The notes beneath the pieces were generated by a model. The model did not search any database and was not told the DNA's origin. It saw only the letters and a list, made by a program, of their open reading frames with translations. Below, piece by piece: positions 17,932-27,621 of a DNA stretch of 64,000 nt. Source of the DNA: Winogradskyella psychrotolerans (GTDB lineage: Bacteria; Bacteroidota; Bacteroidia; Flavobacteriales; Flavobacteriaceae); contig NZ_JAHKPN010000056.1 of assembly GCF_018860545.1 (NCBI RefSeq), positions 1 to 64,000 on the forward strand, in the 5' to 3' direction. The position numbers and the translations under genes are program-made. Each line of letters starts with the position of its first letter. The stretch's first letter is position 1.

Positions 17932-19377
17932 TTAATCTAATCGTTTTTTTAATGCCGAAAGAATTTCGGTATAAATCAGATCTCCATAATAAGCATCTTC
18001 TACTCCGAAATCAATATTTGGGTTATCGTTAATTTCTATAACCATCAGTTTATTATTCACGACTTTAATATCGATTCCATAGAGACCTAACCCCATTAAC
18101 TTTGCCGATTTTAAAGCGATATCAATGACATTTTTTGGTACATCTTCTATGGGTAGACATTCGGCATCTCCGTCTTGTTCATTTTTGTCACTAGCTTTCC
18201 AATTGTAAATTTGCCAATGCCCTTTTGCCATGTAATATTTGCACGCATAAAATGGTTTATTATCAATAATACCAATACGCCAATCATAGTCCGATGGACA
18301 AAATTCTTGAGCTATTATTAAATCGGATTCCTTTAGCATTTCAGTAACCAAAGTATCAAATTCCGCTGTGTTGGTTGCTTTCTTTACTCCGAATGAAAAT
18401 GTGGAATCTGGTGCTTTTAATACACAAGGCAAACCGATTTCTTTTAAAACTGTATGTCTATTATTGCTATGGACTATAATGGTTTTGGGTGTGCTTATAT
18501 TAGCATTTTTCATAGCCTCTGCCATATAAACTTTATTGCAGCATTTTAATATGGAATCTGGATAATCAATTATTGCAATCCCTTCTTGTTGTGCTTTTCT
18601 GGCAAAGGTGTAAGCTTCGTTATTAACTTCGGTACTTTGTCTCAAAAAAAGTGCATCAAAAGAAGAGAGTCTTGATAAATCTTTAGGTTCAATAATCTCT
18701 GTGTAGATATTCATTTTCTCAGCAATGTCTACAAACTTTTTTAATGCTTTTGTGTTGCTTGGAGGCGCAGGATCGTTTGGATTAATCAATATGGCTAAAT
18801 CAAAATCGTAATTGATCACTTTTGCTGTGTCATACCGTTTTTTAGCGAAATATTGATGCGCAAATTCATGCACACTAGACATGTGTTCTGCTGGAATTTC
18901 AGCTTCGGAAATCGCTTTAATACTTTGTATGTTCCACTTTGAATTATGATTAAAATTAACACGTAGAAAAGGCACTTGAAAATGCTTGTAAAAAAGAGCA
19001 CTTAAGCTTTTGTATTTCTGAGCCACGTTTTGTCCAAAGTAAATGCTTAGCGTAAAATCTTGAGATTTTATATTTTTTAAACTTTGTTGAATCACATCAT
19101 CAAACTCATCAGACACAATTCTAACGAGCTTTAAGGCTTTTAAATCTACGATGTTCTTTGTGGTCGGAATTGGTAAATGACCTCTGGCTTCAGCCAGAAG
19201 CGATACGTAATAGCCTTTTGATTGATACGAGTAATCCTTGCATAAATTAAAAATTCTTGCGTTTTTTAATAAGGAATACTTAGGATTTGTAAGATAATCT
19301 TGAGCAGAAATTACTGTAATATTATCAATTGAAAAGTTCCATTTTTCAAGTTGATTTACAACAATGTATTTATTCAT
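17932..19377 (-). CDS. RimK-like ATP-grasp amidoligase with N-terminal RLAN-type domain
   Basis: The 481-residue protein has an N-terminal domain of about 190 residues, matching the RimK-like ATP-grasp N-terminal (RLAN) type, then a pre-ATP-grasp region and an ATP-grasp domain. ATP-grasp landmarks are VLKAPDSTFSFGVKK, I-A-Q-E-F-C, DWRIGIIDNKPFYACKY and, near the end, GLYGIDIKVV with MVIEINDNPNIDFGVED, the metal-binding Glu/Asn residues. Such ligases add amino acids to proteins or small molecules. It is the first gene of a three-gene unit with the GCS2-like ligase and the FGase-like enzyme. The 169-base upstream gap holds a possible -7-like TACTTTTA on the minus strand. Confidence 0.88.
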   Translation of the reverse strand: MNKYIVVNQLEKWNFSIDNITVISAQDYLTNPKYSLLKNARIFNLCKDYSYQSKGYYVSLLAEARGHLPIPTTKNIVDLKALKLVRIVSDEFDDVIQQSLKNIKSQDFTLSIYFGQNVAQKYKSLSALFYKHFQVPFLRVNFNHNSKWNIQSIKAISEAEIPAEHMSSVHEFAHQYFAKKRYDTAKVINYDFDLAILINPNDPAPPSNTKALKKFVDIAEKMNIYTEIIEPKDLSRLSSFDALFLRQSTEVNNEAYTFARKAQQEGIAIIDYPDSILKCCNKVYMAEAMKNANISTPKTIIVHSNNRHTVLKEIGLPCVLKAPDSTFSFGVKKATNTAEFDTLVTEMLKESDLIIAQEFCPSDYDWRIGIIDNKPFYACKYYMAKGHWQIYNWKASDKNEQDGDAECLPIEDVPKNVIDIALKSAKLMGLGLYGIDIKVVNNKLMVIEINDNPNIDFGVEDAYYGDLIYTEILSALKKRLD

Positions 19378-19546
19378 TTAGAGCGCGTTACGCTATTATA
19401 ATTTTAAGTAAAAGTATATTATTTTTTGATTGGTTTTACAAGGGTTTAAAATTATTTTTATAAGGGTGTTCCTGTTTGAAAACATGACCGTTAACCCTTT
19501 TTGATATCTCCTAATTTTTGAATTAATAGCGCTTTGTATGCGTTTA

Positions 19547-21304
19547 TTATTTTAACCTGTAAACAGGGTATTGCAAATGAGCAGCCTCATAAAATTTACT
19601 CTGCTTATGTAACCAATCTAATTGTGCATACCAATTATTGGCAAATTCTTCATCATAGCTAATTTTTACATTGTATTCTATTTGAAGTTTAGGATTTCCC
19701 TTTAAAAGTTCTTGCGCTTTATCTTCCCATACATAGGGTGAGAAACCTTCTTTTTGCTGTAGAATGGTATCGAAGAAATTCCAGTTAAAAAAGGAATCAG
19801 GTGCAGAGGGTTCTAAAGTTTCTAGCAAATATCGAATAGCATTTTGATCGGTAGAGATTAGATAGTCTCCTTTTCTAAACGTCACATTTTTTTCTGAGGT
19901 GTTTACCGTTGTTTGGTAATGCGGATAATGGCCTTCGTAAGGAGATTTTCGGGTTTCGTAGCTACCTATTTTGTAGGACTCAACAGTTAACGTGGTATCG
20001 TTTTTAAATTGGGTATATTCTACAGCATTCAATTTTAATAAATCAATGACGTTATGCCAACCTTGTGGAATAATATACGCTTTTGGAATTGTGATGGAAT
20101 CTGTTGCCTTATAATAATTTTGATAGGTAACGGCTTTGGTAAATGGTTTTGTTCTGTCATATTTTAAACGCTTTGCTCCGGTAAAGTCACTAGGAATCAT
20201 GTCTCCTTCGTAGCCTTTAAAATTAAGAGTAGAGGTTGTGGTCGTATCCACGGTCCATGTTAACGGGTAGCTTTTCCCAGCTGACCATAATTTAACTTGT
20301 TCTTTTCTCAGTTGTGCGATTTTATCTCCTTGCTCTTCGGTGATTTCAATCATGGTTTTCATCAATTCATAGGTGCCTTCTACGCGCTGTTTGTAAGGTT
20401 TAAGCATATGCGTTTCAACCATCATACCTAAGGTGTTAAACAGCGTTGTGTAACCTGTAGAATAACGCGGTGAATCTAAAAATTGCGTAAACCCAGAATC
20501 TGGTGTGCGATTAAATACATTAACATAAGGTGTGATATCCCAAGCTTTAGCTTCTAATTTTTGCTCAAGAGTTGGCATCATCTCGGTATGTATAAATTGC
20601 CCAAGTTCACCACCTAATTTGTTGTGTTGCGTAAATAAATGGGTTAGGGTATATTGATAATCTGCTCCGTTGCTCACATGGTTATCGATAAAAACATCGG
20701 GTTGTACCGCATGAAAAATTTGAGCAAAGGCTTTCGCATTTTTAGTATCAGATTTTATAAAATCGCGATTCAAATCATAATTTCTAGCGTTACCTCTAAA
20801 GCCATAAGATTTTGGGCCGTTTTGGTTAGTTCGGGTTGTAGAATTTCTATTTAGGCTACCTCCAATATTATAAATAGGAATAGTTACAATAATGGTGTTT
20901 TTTGGTGCTTCAATTTTACCTTTAGCAATATCTCTAAAGAGCATCATGGTGGCATCAATTCCATCTGATTCTCCCGGATGAATACCATTATTTATTAATA
21001 AAATTCTATTGTTTTGTCGTAAGGATTCAAAATTATCACCCGAACGTGTCATATTCAAAGTGGCGATATGAAGTGGTTTCCCCGAATCAGTTTCTCCTAT
21101 CTCTCGGATCGAAATTTCAGGATAACTGTTGGCTAAATCTTGGTAAAATTTTATCGTCTCATTATACGTTGCGGTTTCTAACCCGTCGCTTTTTTCAAAA
21201 ATGGTAGTAAAGTCAATTTCGATATTCTCGTTATTCAACGCTTTATTTTCAGTATTGTCATTACAAGCAACAAACAATAAGGCTAGTAGTAATAGTTTTT
21301 TCAT
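19547..21304 (-). CDS. M14-family zinc carboxypeptidase lipoprotein
   Basis: The 585-residue product begins with a short lipoprotein signal ending LFVAC (lipid Cys 14), then CNDNTENK, so it is membrane-anchored outside the cytoplasm. The M14 domain follows: HPGE (zinc ligands His109 and Glu112), the substrate-binding segment GNARNYDLNRDF, and the third zinc ligand in the NHVSNGADY region. Residues from about 350 form an extra C-terminal domain without a clear family. It should trim peptides for nutrition or wall turnover. It stands alone between the amidoligase cassette and a divergent small gene. Confidence 0.88.
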   Translation of the reverse strand: MKKLLLLALLFVACNDNTENKALNNENIEIDFTTIFEKSDGLETATYNETIKFYQDLANSYPEISIREIGETDSGKPLHIATLNMTRSGDNFESLRQNNRILLINNGIHPGESDGIDATMMLFRDIAKGKIEAPKNTIIVTIPIYNIGGSLNRNSTTRTNQNGPKSYGFRGNARNYDLNRDFIKSDTKNAKAFAQIFHAVQPDVFIDNHVSNGADYQYTLTHLFTQHNKLGGELGQFIHTEMMPTLEQKLEAKAWDITPYVNVFNRTPDSGFTQFLDSPRYSTGYTTLFNTLGMMVETHMLKPYKQRVEGTYELMKTMIEITEEQGDKIAQLRKEQVKLWSAGKSYPLTWTVDTTTTSTLNFKGYEGDMIPSDFTGAKRLKYDRTKPFTKAVTYQNYYKATDSITIPKAYIIPQGWHNVIDLLKLNAVEYTQFKNDTTLTVESYKIGSYETRKSPYEGHYPHYQTTVNTSEKNVTFRKGDYLISTDQNAIRYLLETLEPSAPDSFFNWNFFDTILQQKEGFSPYVWEDKAQELLKGNPKLQIEYNVKISYDEEFANNWYAQLDWLHKQSKFYEAAHLQYPVYRLK

Positions 21305-21330
21305 GGATTAGAAATTTAGCTAAAATTACT

Positions 21331-21338
21331 TATATTTA
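21331..21338 (+). promoter_or_regulatory. -7 box (TATATTTA) five bases from an ATG
   Basis: TATATTTA matches TAnnTTTG except at the last base and is followed by TTAAC and the ATG at 21344. It is another case of a -7-like element with almost no leader. Confidence 0.35.
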
Positions 21339-21343
21339 TTAAC

Positions 21344-21712
21344 ATGAAAACTTATAAACTGGGATTTGGTGTAATAACCATACTTAAGGCTAATCTCGCT
21401 GAAGTTGTAATATATGATGGTGTTGTCATGGATTTGAAAATGGTAGAGGACTATCACGCTTTCTTAATCGAGAAATTAGAGACACCTTTTTCTTTATTAA
21501 TTAATAAGAAGTATTCGTACACCTATACCTTTGAGGCTCAAAAATCTATTGTAAATATCGAAGGAATAAAAGCTATGGCTGTTGTAACACATGCCTATGT
21601 TTCTAAATTAGCGACAGATGTTCTAATTAATGTGAATAGAGAGAGTAATTGGAATATAAAGACGTTTAAGGAGCGTGAAGAGGCTCTAGAATGGTTAGAA
21701 AATCATGACTGA
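21344..21712 (+). CDS. Small protein of STAS/SpoIIAA-like appearance
   Basis: The 122-residue protein has alternating strands and helices: MKTYKLGFGVITIL, an AEVVIYDGVVMDL segment, FSLLINKKYSYTYTFEAQK, then a KAMAVVTHAYVSKLATDVLI stretch and a helical end (EREEALEWLENHD). The order and size resemble flavobacterial SpoIIAA/STAS-like hypothetical proteins, but no diagnostic motif is visible and the assignment is weak. It is 68 bases upstream of ctlX in the same direction and divergent from the M14 peptidase. No function can be given. Confidence 0.6.
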   Translation: MKTYKLGFGVITILKANLAEVVIYDGVVMDLKMVEDYHAFLIEKLETPFSLLINKKYSYTYTFEAQKSIVNIEGIKAMAVVTHAYVSKLATDVLINVNRESNWNIKTFKEREEALEWLENHD

Positions 21713-21780
21713 CTTTATAGTTAATTTCTTCTAAAAAATAATAACTTCGCATTTCATTTTACAAGCTTAATCGTAAATAA

Positions 21781-22713
21781 ATGCAACAAACTACAAATAC
21801 CATTTTAATGATTCGTCCTGTTAATTTTAGGATGAATGAGCAAACTGCCGTTAATAATTACTTTCAAGAAGAATTAGATTTAAAAAATGCCGAAATCAAC
21901 GCTAAAGCGCAAATAGAATTCGATGCTTTTGTGGAAAAATTACGTTCGGTAGGGATTAATGTGGTTGTTGAAGATGATGATAAACTTAATGATACTCCAG
22001 ATTCTATTTTTCCAAATAATTGGGTGAGTTTTCATGGGAATGGTGATGTTGCTAAATATCCGATGTTTGCCGAAAACCGGAGACGCGAGCGAAGAGATGA
22101 GGTGTTTATTAGATTGGAAGAAGAGGGGTTTATAATCGAAAATATTGTTGATTATACATCTGCGGAGCACGAAGGTTTTTTTCTAGAAGGCACAGGAAGT
22201 ATGGCTTTAGATCGCGAAAATAGAATTGCCTATTGCGCGTTATCTGCACGAGCTGATGAAGAATTGTTTATTGAATTTTGTGAAGATTTTGAATATACAC
22301 CAGTAATTTTTATTGCTAATCAAACCGTAGAAGGGAAGCGTTTACCAATTTACCACACTAACGTAATGATGTGTTTGGCGGAAACGTTTGCTGTGATTTG
22401 TTTAGATACTATTGACGATAAAAAAGAGCGTAAAAACGTTGTAAAGCATTTAAAGCAAGATGGTAAAGAAATCATTTCTATTACAGAAGCTCAAATGCAT
22501 CAGTTTGCAGGAAATATGTTGCAATTGCGCGGTGAAAACGATCAACGTTATTTAGTAATGAGTGAAGCTGCACATCAAAGTTTAACTAAAACCCAGGTGG
22601 CTAGTATTGAAAAACATTGCCCTATTATATCAAGTTCCTTAGAAACAATTGAAACGTGTGGAGGTGGAAGTGCACGTTGTATGATGGCTGAAGTGTTTTT
22701 GCCGAAAGCTTAA
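21781..22713 (+). CDS. ctlX: Citrulline utilization hydrolase CtlX
   Basis: The 310-residue protein is the amidinotransferase-fold hydrolase named CtlX in Bacteroidota. Typical features are MIRPVNFRMNEQTAVNNYFQ near the start, TPDSIFPNNW, EGTGSMALDR (acidic guanidino-binding residues), YHTNVMMCL with the catalytic His, and TCGGGSARCMMAEVF with the nucleophilic Cys near the C-terminus. The family is thought to act on citrulline-like ureido compounds. No other citrulline or ornithine gene adjoins it here. It is a different branch from the hydrolase at 4485-5396. Confidence 0.9.
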   Translation: MQQTTNTILMIRPVNFRMNEQTAVNNYFQEELDLKNAEINAKAQIEFDAFVEKLRSVGINVVVEDDDKLNDTPDSIFPNNWVSFHGNGDVAKYPMFAENRRRERRDEVFIRLEEEGFIIENIVDYTSAEHEGFFLEGTGSMALDRENRIAYCALSARADEELFIEFCEDFEYTPVIFIANQTVEGKRLPIYHTNVMMCLAETFAVICLDTIDDKKERKNVVKHLKQDGKEIISITEAQMHQFAGNMLQLRGENDQRYLVMSEAAHQSLTKTQVASIEKHCPIISSSLETIETCGGGSARCMMAEVFLPKA

Positions 22714-22815
22714 ATCATAAACACGATTGTTGTTCTATGGTTTCCTGTTAAGGTATTCCATAACATCAACTTCTTTACTTTATTTTTTTGAATTTTGAAT
22801 CTTGAGTCGAATTGA

Positions 22816-24870
22816 TTAAGCTAAAGATTCTGTTTTAGGTAGCTCAACAAAGAATTTACTACCAACATTCTCTATACTTTCTACCCAAATTCTACCGTTA
22901 TTCAATTCAACTAAATCCTTTGCAATAGATAACCCTAAACCAGTTCCTTTTTCATTTTTAGTTCCAGTTGTTGTAAAGTTTTTATGTGCCGCAAATAACT
23001 TGTCTATATTACTCTTAGAAATTCCAACACCAGTGTCTTCAATGCATATAAGAGATTTGCCATTTAAAACTTGATTAGAAATGGTAATGACATCACCAGT
23101 TCTACTAAATTTTACAGCATTTGTAATTAAATTCTGAATTACAATTTCTACCATACTCCGATCAGCATAGACAAAATCGTCTTGAGATTCATCAATTAAA
23201 ACAATGCGTTTGTCTTCAACCTTTTGTTCTACTAAGGCCATTTTAGTGTGAAAGACATCTTGAATATTAAAACGTTCTGGCTTAGGCTCTAAATTTTGCA
23301 TTTGAGACTTCGACCAATTCAACAAATTAAATAACAGTGAGGAGGCATTATTGGCATTTTCGCTTAGCTCAGGAATTAACTCATAAAATTCATCTTTAGA
23401 AATACTATCTTCTTTTAGTAAATCTAAAAAGGCTTTAATAGAAGAGATTGAATCTTTTAGATCGTGAGAAACAATAGAAAAAAGTTTGTCCTTTACTTGG
23501 TTGACTTCTTCTAAATGATGAGTTTGTTCTAAAATAGCATCGGTTCTTATTTTCTCTTCAGCTAGAATGTCTTTTTGTTTTTCTAATGCTTCTTTATAAG
23601 TTTTAGTTTTTAATAAGCTATAAACTAAAAGACCTATTAGCAAAGCAAAAGCAGCTATACTACCATATATAACAAAAGGATTGATTGATGAAGTAGATGG
23701 TGTAGTGTCTTGTTGTTTTTCGTTAGCGGAAGTATTACTGCTAACAGCGCTGTTGTCAATGATATTTATTGGTTCTAAATCTGTTGGAAAAACAGGCTGA
23801 TCAATTTTAGAAAGTGAATCTTTTAAATCATAGAACTTATTTTGCCAGAAAAAAGCATTTTGATAATAGCCACGAGTAGAATCTAAAGCAATATGAAGTT
23901 TGTAATTTTCTAAAAGTTCGGTTTTGTTATCTATTTTCTGAGCAATTGAATAGGCCTCATTTAATTGTTTCTCGGCAAGTTTAACTTTTTTCTTTTGAAG
24001 ATTTAAATGTCCAATAGCATTTAAAGCTCTTAAAAGACCTTCATTATTTTTTTGTTCTCTGTTGTATTTTAAACCTTCTATTAAGTATTCAGAGGCTTTA
24101 TCATACTCATTAAAGCGTAAATATTCACTACCTAATTTAGGGAGTATTTCTCCTCGTAGATCTTCATCGGTTTTAGGGTTTAGAATATCTAGTGCTTTTT
24201 CATAATACTCTATTGCTTTACGATGTTCTTTTAATTCAGAGTAAAGACCTGCTATATTTTTAGTAGAAATTTTAATGCCTTCCTTATCATTAATCTGCTT
24301 ACGTACTTCTAAAGCTTTAAAATTATATTCTATGGCTTTATCAATTTGATTGGTTTTATGATAGGCTTCTGCAAGATTGTTGTATGCTAAACTTAGTTCA
24401 TCATTTAAGTATTGCTTTTCAAAAATATCTATGGCAGATAACGAGTTTTGTAAGCCTATTTTGTAATTTCCTCTTTTAATTTCTATGAGACCAATACTAT
24501 TACTTACTTTGGCTACACCAAGCGTATCTCTTATTTGTAAATATAAATTTCTGGATTTTTTGTAGTTGTCTATAGCATTAAAATAATCGTTACGTTCTGT
24601 ATAGATTAAGGCGCGGTAGTAATTGCTTTCTGCTTGGCCTTTAATGTAATTAAGATCTTCAGAAAGTTTAGAGGTTTCATTAATATATAATAAAGCTTTA
24701 CCAAAATCTTTACTTTCATAAAGTTCATTGATAAGCACAAGCGACATGTCTACCTTTGTAGAGTCTGCGTTTAAATAAGCTATTTGTACCGTAAGTTTAT
24801 CTATTTTTTCGTTTTGCGAAAAAACGGATAACGATATAAGACATACAGCTAGTGTTAATAACTGTTTCAT
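22816..24870 (-). CDS. TPR-sensor histidine kinase
   Basis: The 684-residue protein has a signal peptide (to about 20), then a periplasmic array of TPR repeats to about 340, a transmembrane helix near 400-420 (PFVIYGSIAAFALLIGLLVY), a coiled linker, a HisKA H-box (FSIVSHDLKDSISS) near 466 and an HATPase domain with N-box (QNLITNAVKFS), DTGVGIS and GTGLGLSIAK. It is therefore a membrane sensor kinase. No response regulator or second kinase gene adjoins it, so the partner is elsewhere. A TATATTTG -7 box lies on the minus strand at 25093-25100, and an inverted repeat lies just beyond it. Confidence 0.92.
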   Translation of the reverse strand: MKQLLTLAVCLISLSVFSQNEKIDKLTVQIAYLNADSTKVDMSLVLINELYESKDFGKALLYINETSKLSEDLNYIKGQAESNYYRALIYTERNDYFNAIDNYKKSRNLYLQIRDTLGVAKVSNSIGLIEIKRGNYKIGLQNSLSAIDIFEKQYLNDELSLAYNNLAEAYHKTNQIDKAIEYNFKALEVRKQINDKEGIKISTKNIAGLYSELKEHRKAIEYYEKALDILNPKTDEDLRGEILPKLGSEYLRFNEYDKASEYLIEGLKYNREQKNNEGLLRALNAIGHLNLQKKKVKLAEKQLNEAYSIAQKIDNKTELLENYKLHIALDSTRGYYQNAFFWQNKFYDLKDSLSKIDQPVFPTDLEPINIIDNSAVSSNTSANEKQQDTTPSTSSINPFVIYGSIAAFALLIGLLVYSLLKTKTYKEALEKQKDILAEEKIRTDAILEQTHHLEEVNQVKDKLFSIVSHDLKDSISSIKAFLDLLKEDSISKDEFYELIPELSENANNASSLLFNLLNWSKSQMQNLEPKPERFNIQDVFHTKMALVEQKVEDKRIVLIDESQDDFVYADRSMVEIVIQNLITNAVKFSRTGDVITISNQVLNGKSLICIEDTGVGISKSNIDKLFAAHKNFTTTGTKNEKGTGLGLSIAKDLVELNNGRIWVESIENVGSKFFVELPKTESLA

Positions 24871-25119
24871 CTTAAAATAGCGTTAAAACGAATTGCGCTG
24901 TTTTGGATTGAAAAACTTTTAGGGAGGGACGAAAAAAGTAAGTTAACACAAAACAATAACAACAGGGTTAATGTCTGATTATTAAGCTTCATTAATGTTT
25001 GGGACATTGATTAATAGCCCTTCAAAAGTGCTATTATGTAAACAAATATGCTAATATTTAGGATTTAATACCAAAATATTAGTTGAAGTGACAAATATAG
25101 TTTTTTTAAATTTTTACTT

Positions 25120-25164
25120 ATCGATAAAAGGTAAATTTAACGGTAGTAATACGCTTTTATCGAT
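25120..25164. repeat. Inverted repeat ATCGATAAAAG / CTTTTATCGAT
   Basis: Two perfect 11-base arms (25120-25130 and 25154-25164) are separated by 23 bases. They sit upstream of the predicted promoter of the histidine kinase gene and 465 bases before the argS promoter. Either a two-site operator or a cruciform/hairpin is possible. There is no T run, so it is not a standard terminator. Confidence 0.6.
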
Positions 25165-25628
25165 GAAATGCATGTTTTGTTTAGAATACTGATTAGTAAG
25201 TAGTTATTGTTGGGTGTTTTGAAAGTTGAATGGGCCTTGAAGTTAAAATCGATGAGGTATTAGTTTTCTAATAAGCCAATTTTTAGCGGTGTATTTTATG
25301 ACCTTTTTAAGCAACATTATTAGAAGCCTAATTTCAAAATGCGATACTTATTTTATTTGGAATAGTTTTAATTGTTGTAATGTTCTGACTCACTTTGAAA
25401 CGATACATTCATCCCTTTATGAAAACGGATGTATCTGGAACATCATCTTTAATATTAAAGCTAGCAGTTTTGTAACACGCTGTTATGATTATTGAAAGAA
25501 AATAAAAACAAGTATTTTATTCGCTTCAATTATATTCTACAATTTATGACCTGCTTCACTATTTTCCAAAAGTCAATGGGGTTGCGTAATTATGTTAGTA
25601 TAGAATCTTTAAAAAACAATAAAACTTC

Positions 25629-25636
25629 TATCTTTG
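25629..25636 (+). promoter_or_regulatory. -7 box of argS (TATCTTTG)
   Basis: TATCTTTG matches TAnnTTTG exactly and lies 34 bases before the argS ATG, giving a short normal leader. A T-rich -33 region precedes it without a clear TTG. Confidence 0.55.
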
Positions 25637-25670
25637 CCAACGTTTTAAAATACAATAATAAAGCAGACTT

Positions 25671-27452
25671 ATGAGCCTTCAAGAGACTTTAGAAATACAT
25701 GTGAAAGCAGCGATTAAAGCGTTGTTTCAATCGGAATTAGAATCGGTAGAATTTCAAGCAACACGTAAAGAGTTTGCGGGAGATGTTACGGTGGTTGTGT
25801 TTCCAATGTTACGTGTTGTCAAAGGAAATCCGGCTGTAATAGGAGAGCAAGTTGGTCAATATTTGCTAGATAATGTTGATTTAGTAAAAGGTTTCAACGT
25901 CGTTAAAGGCTTTTTGAATATAGAAATTAATGATTCGTATTACTTCGATTTCTTTCAATCTGTAAAAGATAAAACGAATTACGGTTTTGTGGAACAAAAG
26001 GAAGACAAAGCTATTATGGTAGAATATTCTTCTCCTAATACCAATAAACCTTTGCATTTAGGACATGTTAGAAATGTGCTCTTAGGCTATAGCGTTGCGG
26101 AAATTCTAAAAGCCTCTGGAAAGAAAGTTTATAAAACCCAAATTATTAACGATAGAGGCATTCATATTTGTAAAAGTATGTTGGCGTATCAGAAATTTGG
26201 AGCAGGGGAAACTCCAACTGAAGATTTAAAAGGGGATAAGTTAGTTGGGAATTACTATGTGAAGTTCGACCAAGAATACAAAACTGAAATTGCAGAATTA
26301 ATAGCTGAAGGACAATCTGAAGAAGAAGCAAAGAAAAATGCCCCATTATTATTAGAAGCACAAGATATGCTTATTAAATGGGAAGCTGGAGATGACGATG
26401 TTGTAGCCCTTTGGAAGAAAATGAACCAATGGGTTTATGATGGTTTTGATGTGACTTATAAAAATATTGGAGTCGATTTTGATACCTATTATTATGAAAG
26501 TAACACCTATTTATTAGGAAAGGAATTTGTAGCTGAAGGTTTAAAAACGGGGGTATTCTTTAAAAAAGAAGATGGTTCTATTTGGTGTGATTTAACTGAA
26601 GACGGCTTAGATGAAAAAATAGTATTACGTAGTGATGGTACGGCTGTTTATATGACCCAGGATATCGGAACAGCAATTCAGCGTATAAAAGATTATCCAG
26701 ATGTTGGTGGTATGGTTTATACCGTTGGAAATGAACAAGATTATCATTTTAAAGTGTTATTCTTAATCTTAAAAAAATTAGGTTTCGATTGGGCAAAAAA
26801 TTTATTCCATTTAAGTTATGGAATGGTCGATTTGCCAAGTGGAAAAATGAAGAGTAGAGAAGGAACTGTGGTTGATGCTGATGATTTAATTCAGGAAATG
26901 GCAGATACCGCTGAAGATATTTCGAAAGATTTAGGGAAACTTGAAGATTATACTGAAGACGAAAAACAAGCGCTCTACAAAACCATTGGTTTAGGGGCTT
27001 TAAAATATTACATCCTAAAAGTAGACCCTAAAAAACGTATTCTTTTTGATCCTAAAGAGTCCATCGATTTTCAGGGAAATACAGGACCGTTTATTCAATA
27101 TACATATGCTAGAATTCAGTCTATTTTAAGAAAGGCTGATTCTGGTAATGACGTCTCGGTTTCGCTCAGCGACCAAACAACCCTTCACGACAAGGAAAAA
27201 CAACTCATCAAACAATTAGAATTGTTTCCAGAGGTGATTCAAAATTCAGCTGAACAGCACAGTCCTGCGTTAATTGCTAATTATACATATGATTTGGTGA
27301 AGGATTTTAATTCATTCTACCAAAATGTGTCTATCCTTGGAGCAGATACCGCTGAAGAAAAGAATTTTAGAGTGGCTTTGTCTAAATTGGTTAGTCAAAC
27401 GATAAAAAATGCGTTTCAAGTTTTAGGGATTGAGGTCCCTGAGCGTATGTAG
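25671..27452 (+). CDS. argS: Arginyl-tRNA synthetase
   Basis: The 593-residue class I synthetase charges tRNA-Arg. It has the N-terminal Add1-like domain (about 1-110), then SSPNTNKPLHLGHVRN with the HIGH-type motif near residue 129, a catalytic core with Y-M-T-Q-D-I-G, GKMKSREGT in the KMSKS position near 392, and a C-terminal helical anticodon-binding DALR domain from about 470 that ends LGIEVPERM. Length and order are standard. It is a single-gene unit with a consensus -7 box upstream. Confidence 0.97.
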   Translation: MSLQETLEIHVKAAIKALFQSELESVEFQATRKEFAGDVTVVVFPMLRVVKGNPAVIGEQVGQYLLDNVDLVKGFNVVKGFLNIEINDSYYFDFFQSVKDKTNYGFVEQKEDKAIMVEYSSPNTNKPLHLGHVRNVLLGYSVAEILKASGKKVYKTQIINDRGIHICKSMLAYQKFGAGETPTEDLKGDKLVGNYYVKFDQEYKTEIAELIAEGQSEEEAKKNAPLLLEAQDMLIKWEAGDDDVVALWKKMNQWVYDGFDVTYKNIGVDFDTYYYESNTYLLGKEFVAEGLKTGVFFKKEDGSIWCDLTEDGLDEKIVLRSDGTAVYMTQDIGTAIQRIKDYPDVGGMVYTVGNEQDYHFKVLFLILKKLGFDWAKNLFHLSYGMVDLPSGKMKSREGTVVDADDLIQEMADTAEDISKDLGKLEDYTEDEKQALYKTIGLGALKYYILKVDPKKRILFDPKESIDFQGNTGPFIQYTYARIQSILRKADSGNDVSVSLSDQTTLHDKEKQLIKQLELFPEVIQNSAEQHSPALIANYTYDLVKDFNSFYQNVSILGADTAEEKNFRVALSKLVSQTIKNAFQVLGIEVPERM

Positions 27453-27621
27453 TTTTCGCTATTGACCATGTTAGTCTTTTAAGTCTGTTTTGATATCAAT
27501 TTTAAGAATTGAAAGCACGGTTTAGTATCTGATATTTAGAATTTAACATATTGAATAGAAGAGTATTCTGCGCTTTTTTGTATCTTAGGTAAGGTTATAA
27601 TGTTCATTAAATCTTATTGTT

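Larger units (their letters stand above)
24871..25670 (+). other. Gene-free 800-base region
   Basis: No convincing gene is seen. Two overlapping reading frames of 60-68 codons exist but lack family motifs, ribosome-binding features and sensible composition. What the stretch does hold is a minus-strand -7 box (TATATTTG at 25093-25100) for the kinase gene, an 11-base perfect inverted repeat at 25120-25164, and the argS -7 box at 25629-25636. The remaining sequence, about 25165-25620, shows nothing I can name. Confidence 0.6.

Noticed and set aside
25289-25674. Two overlapping short open frames in the gap before argS
   Set aside because: They lack motifs, have unlikely composition (Cys, Phe and Tyr mixtures) and no start context; the second overlaps the argS start.
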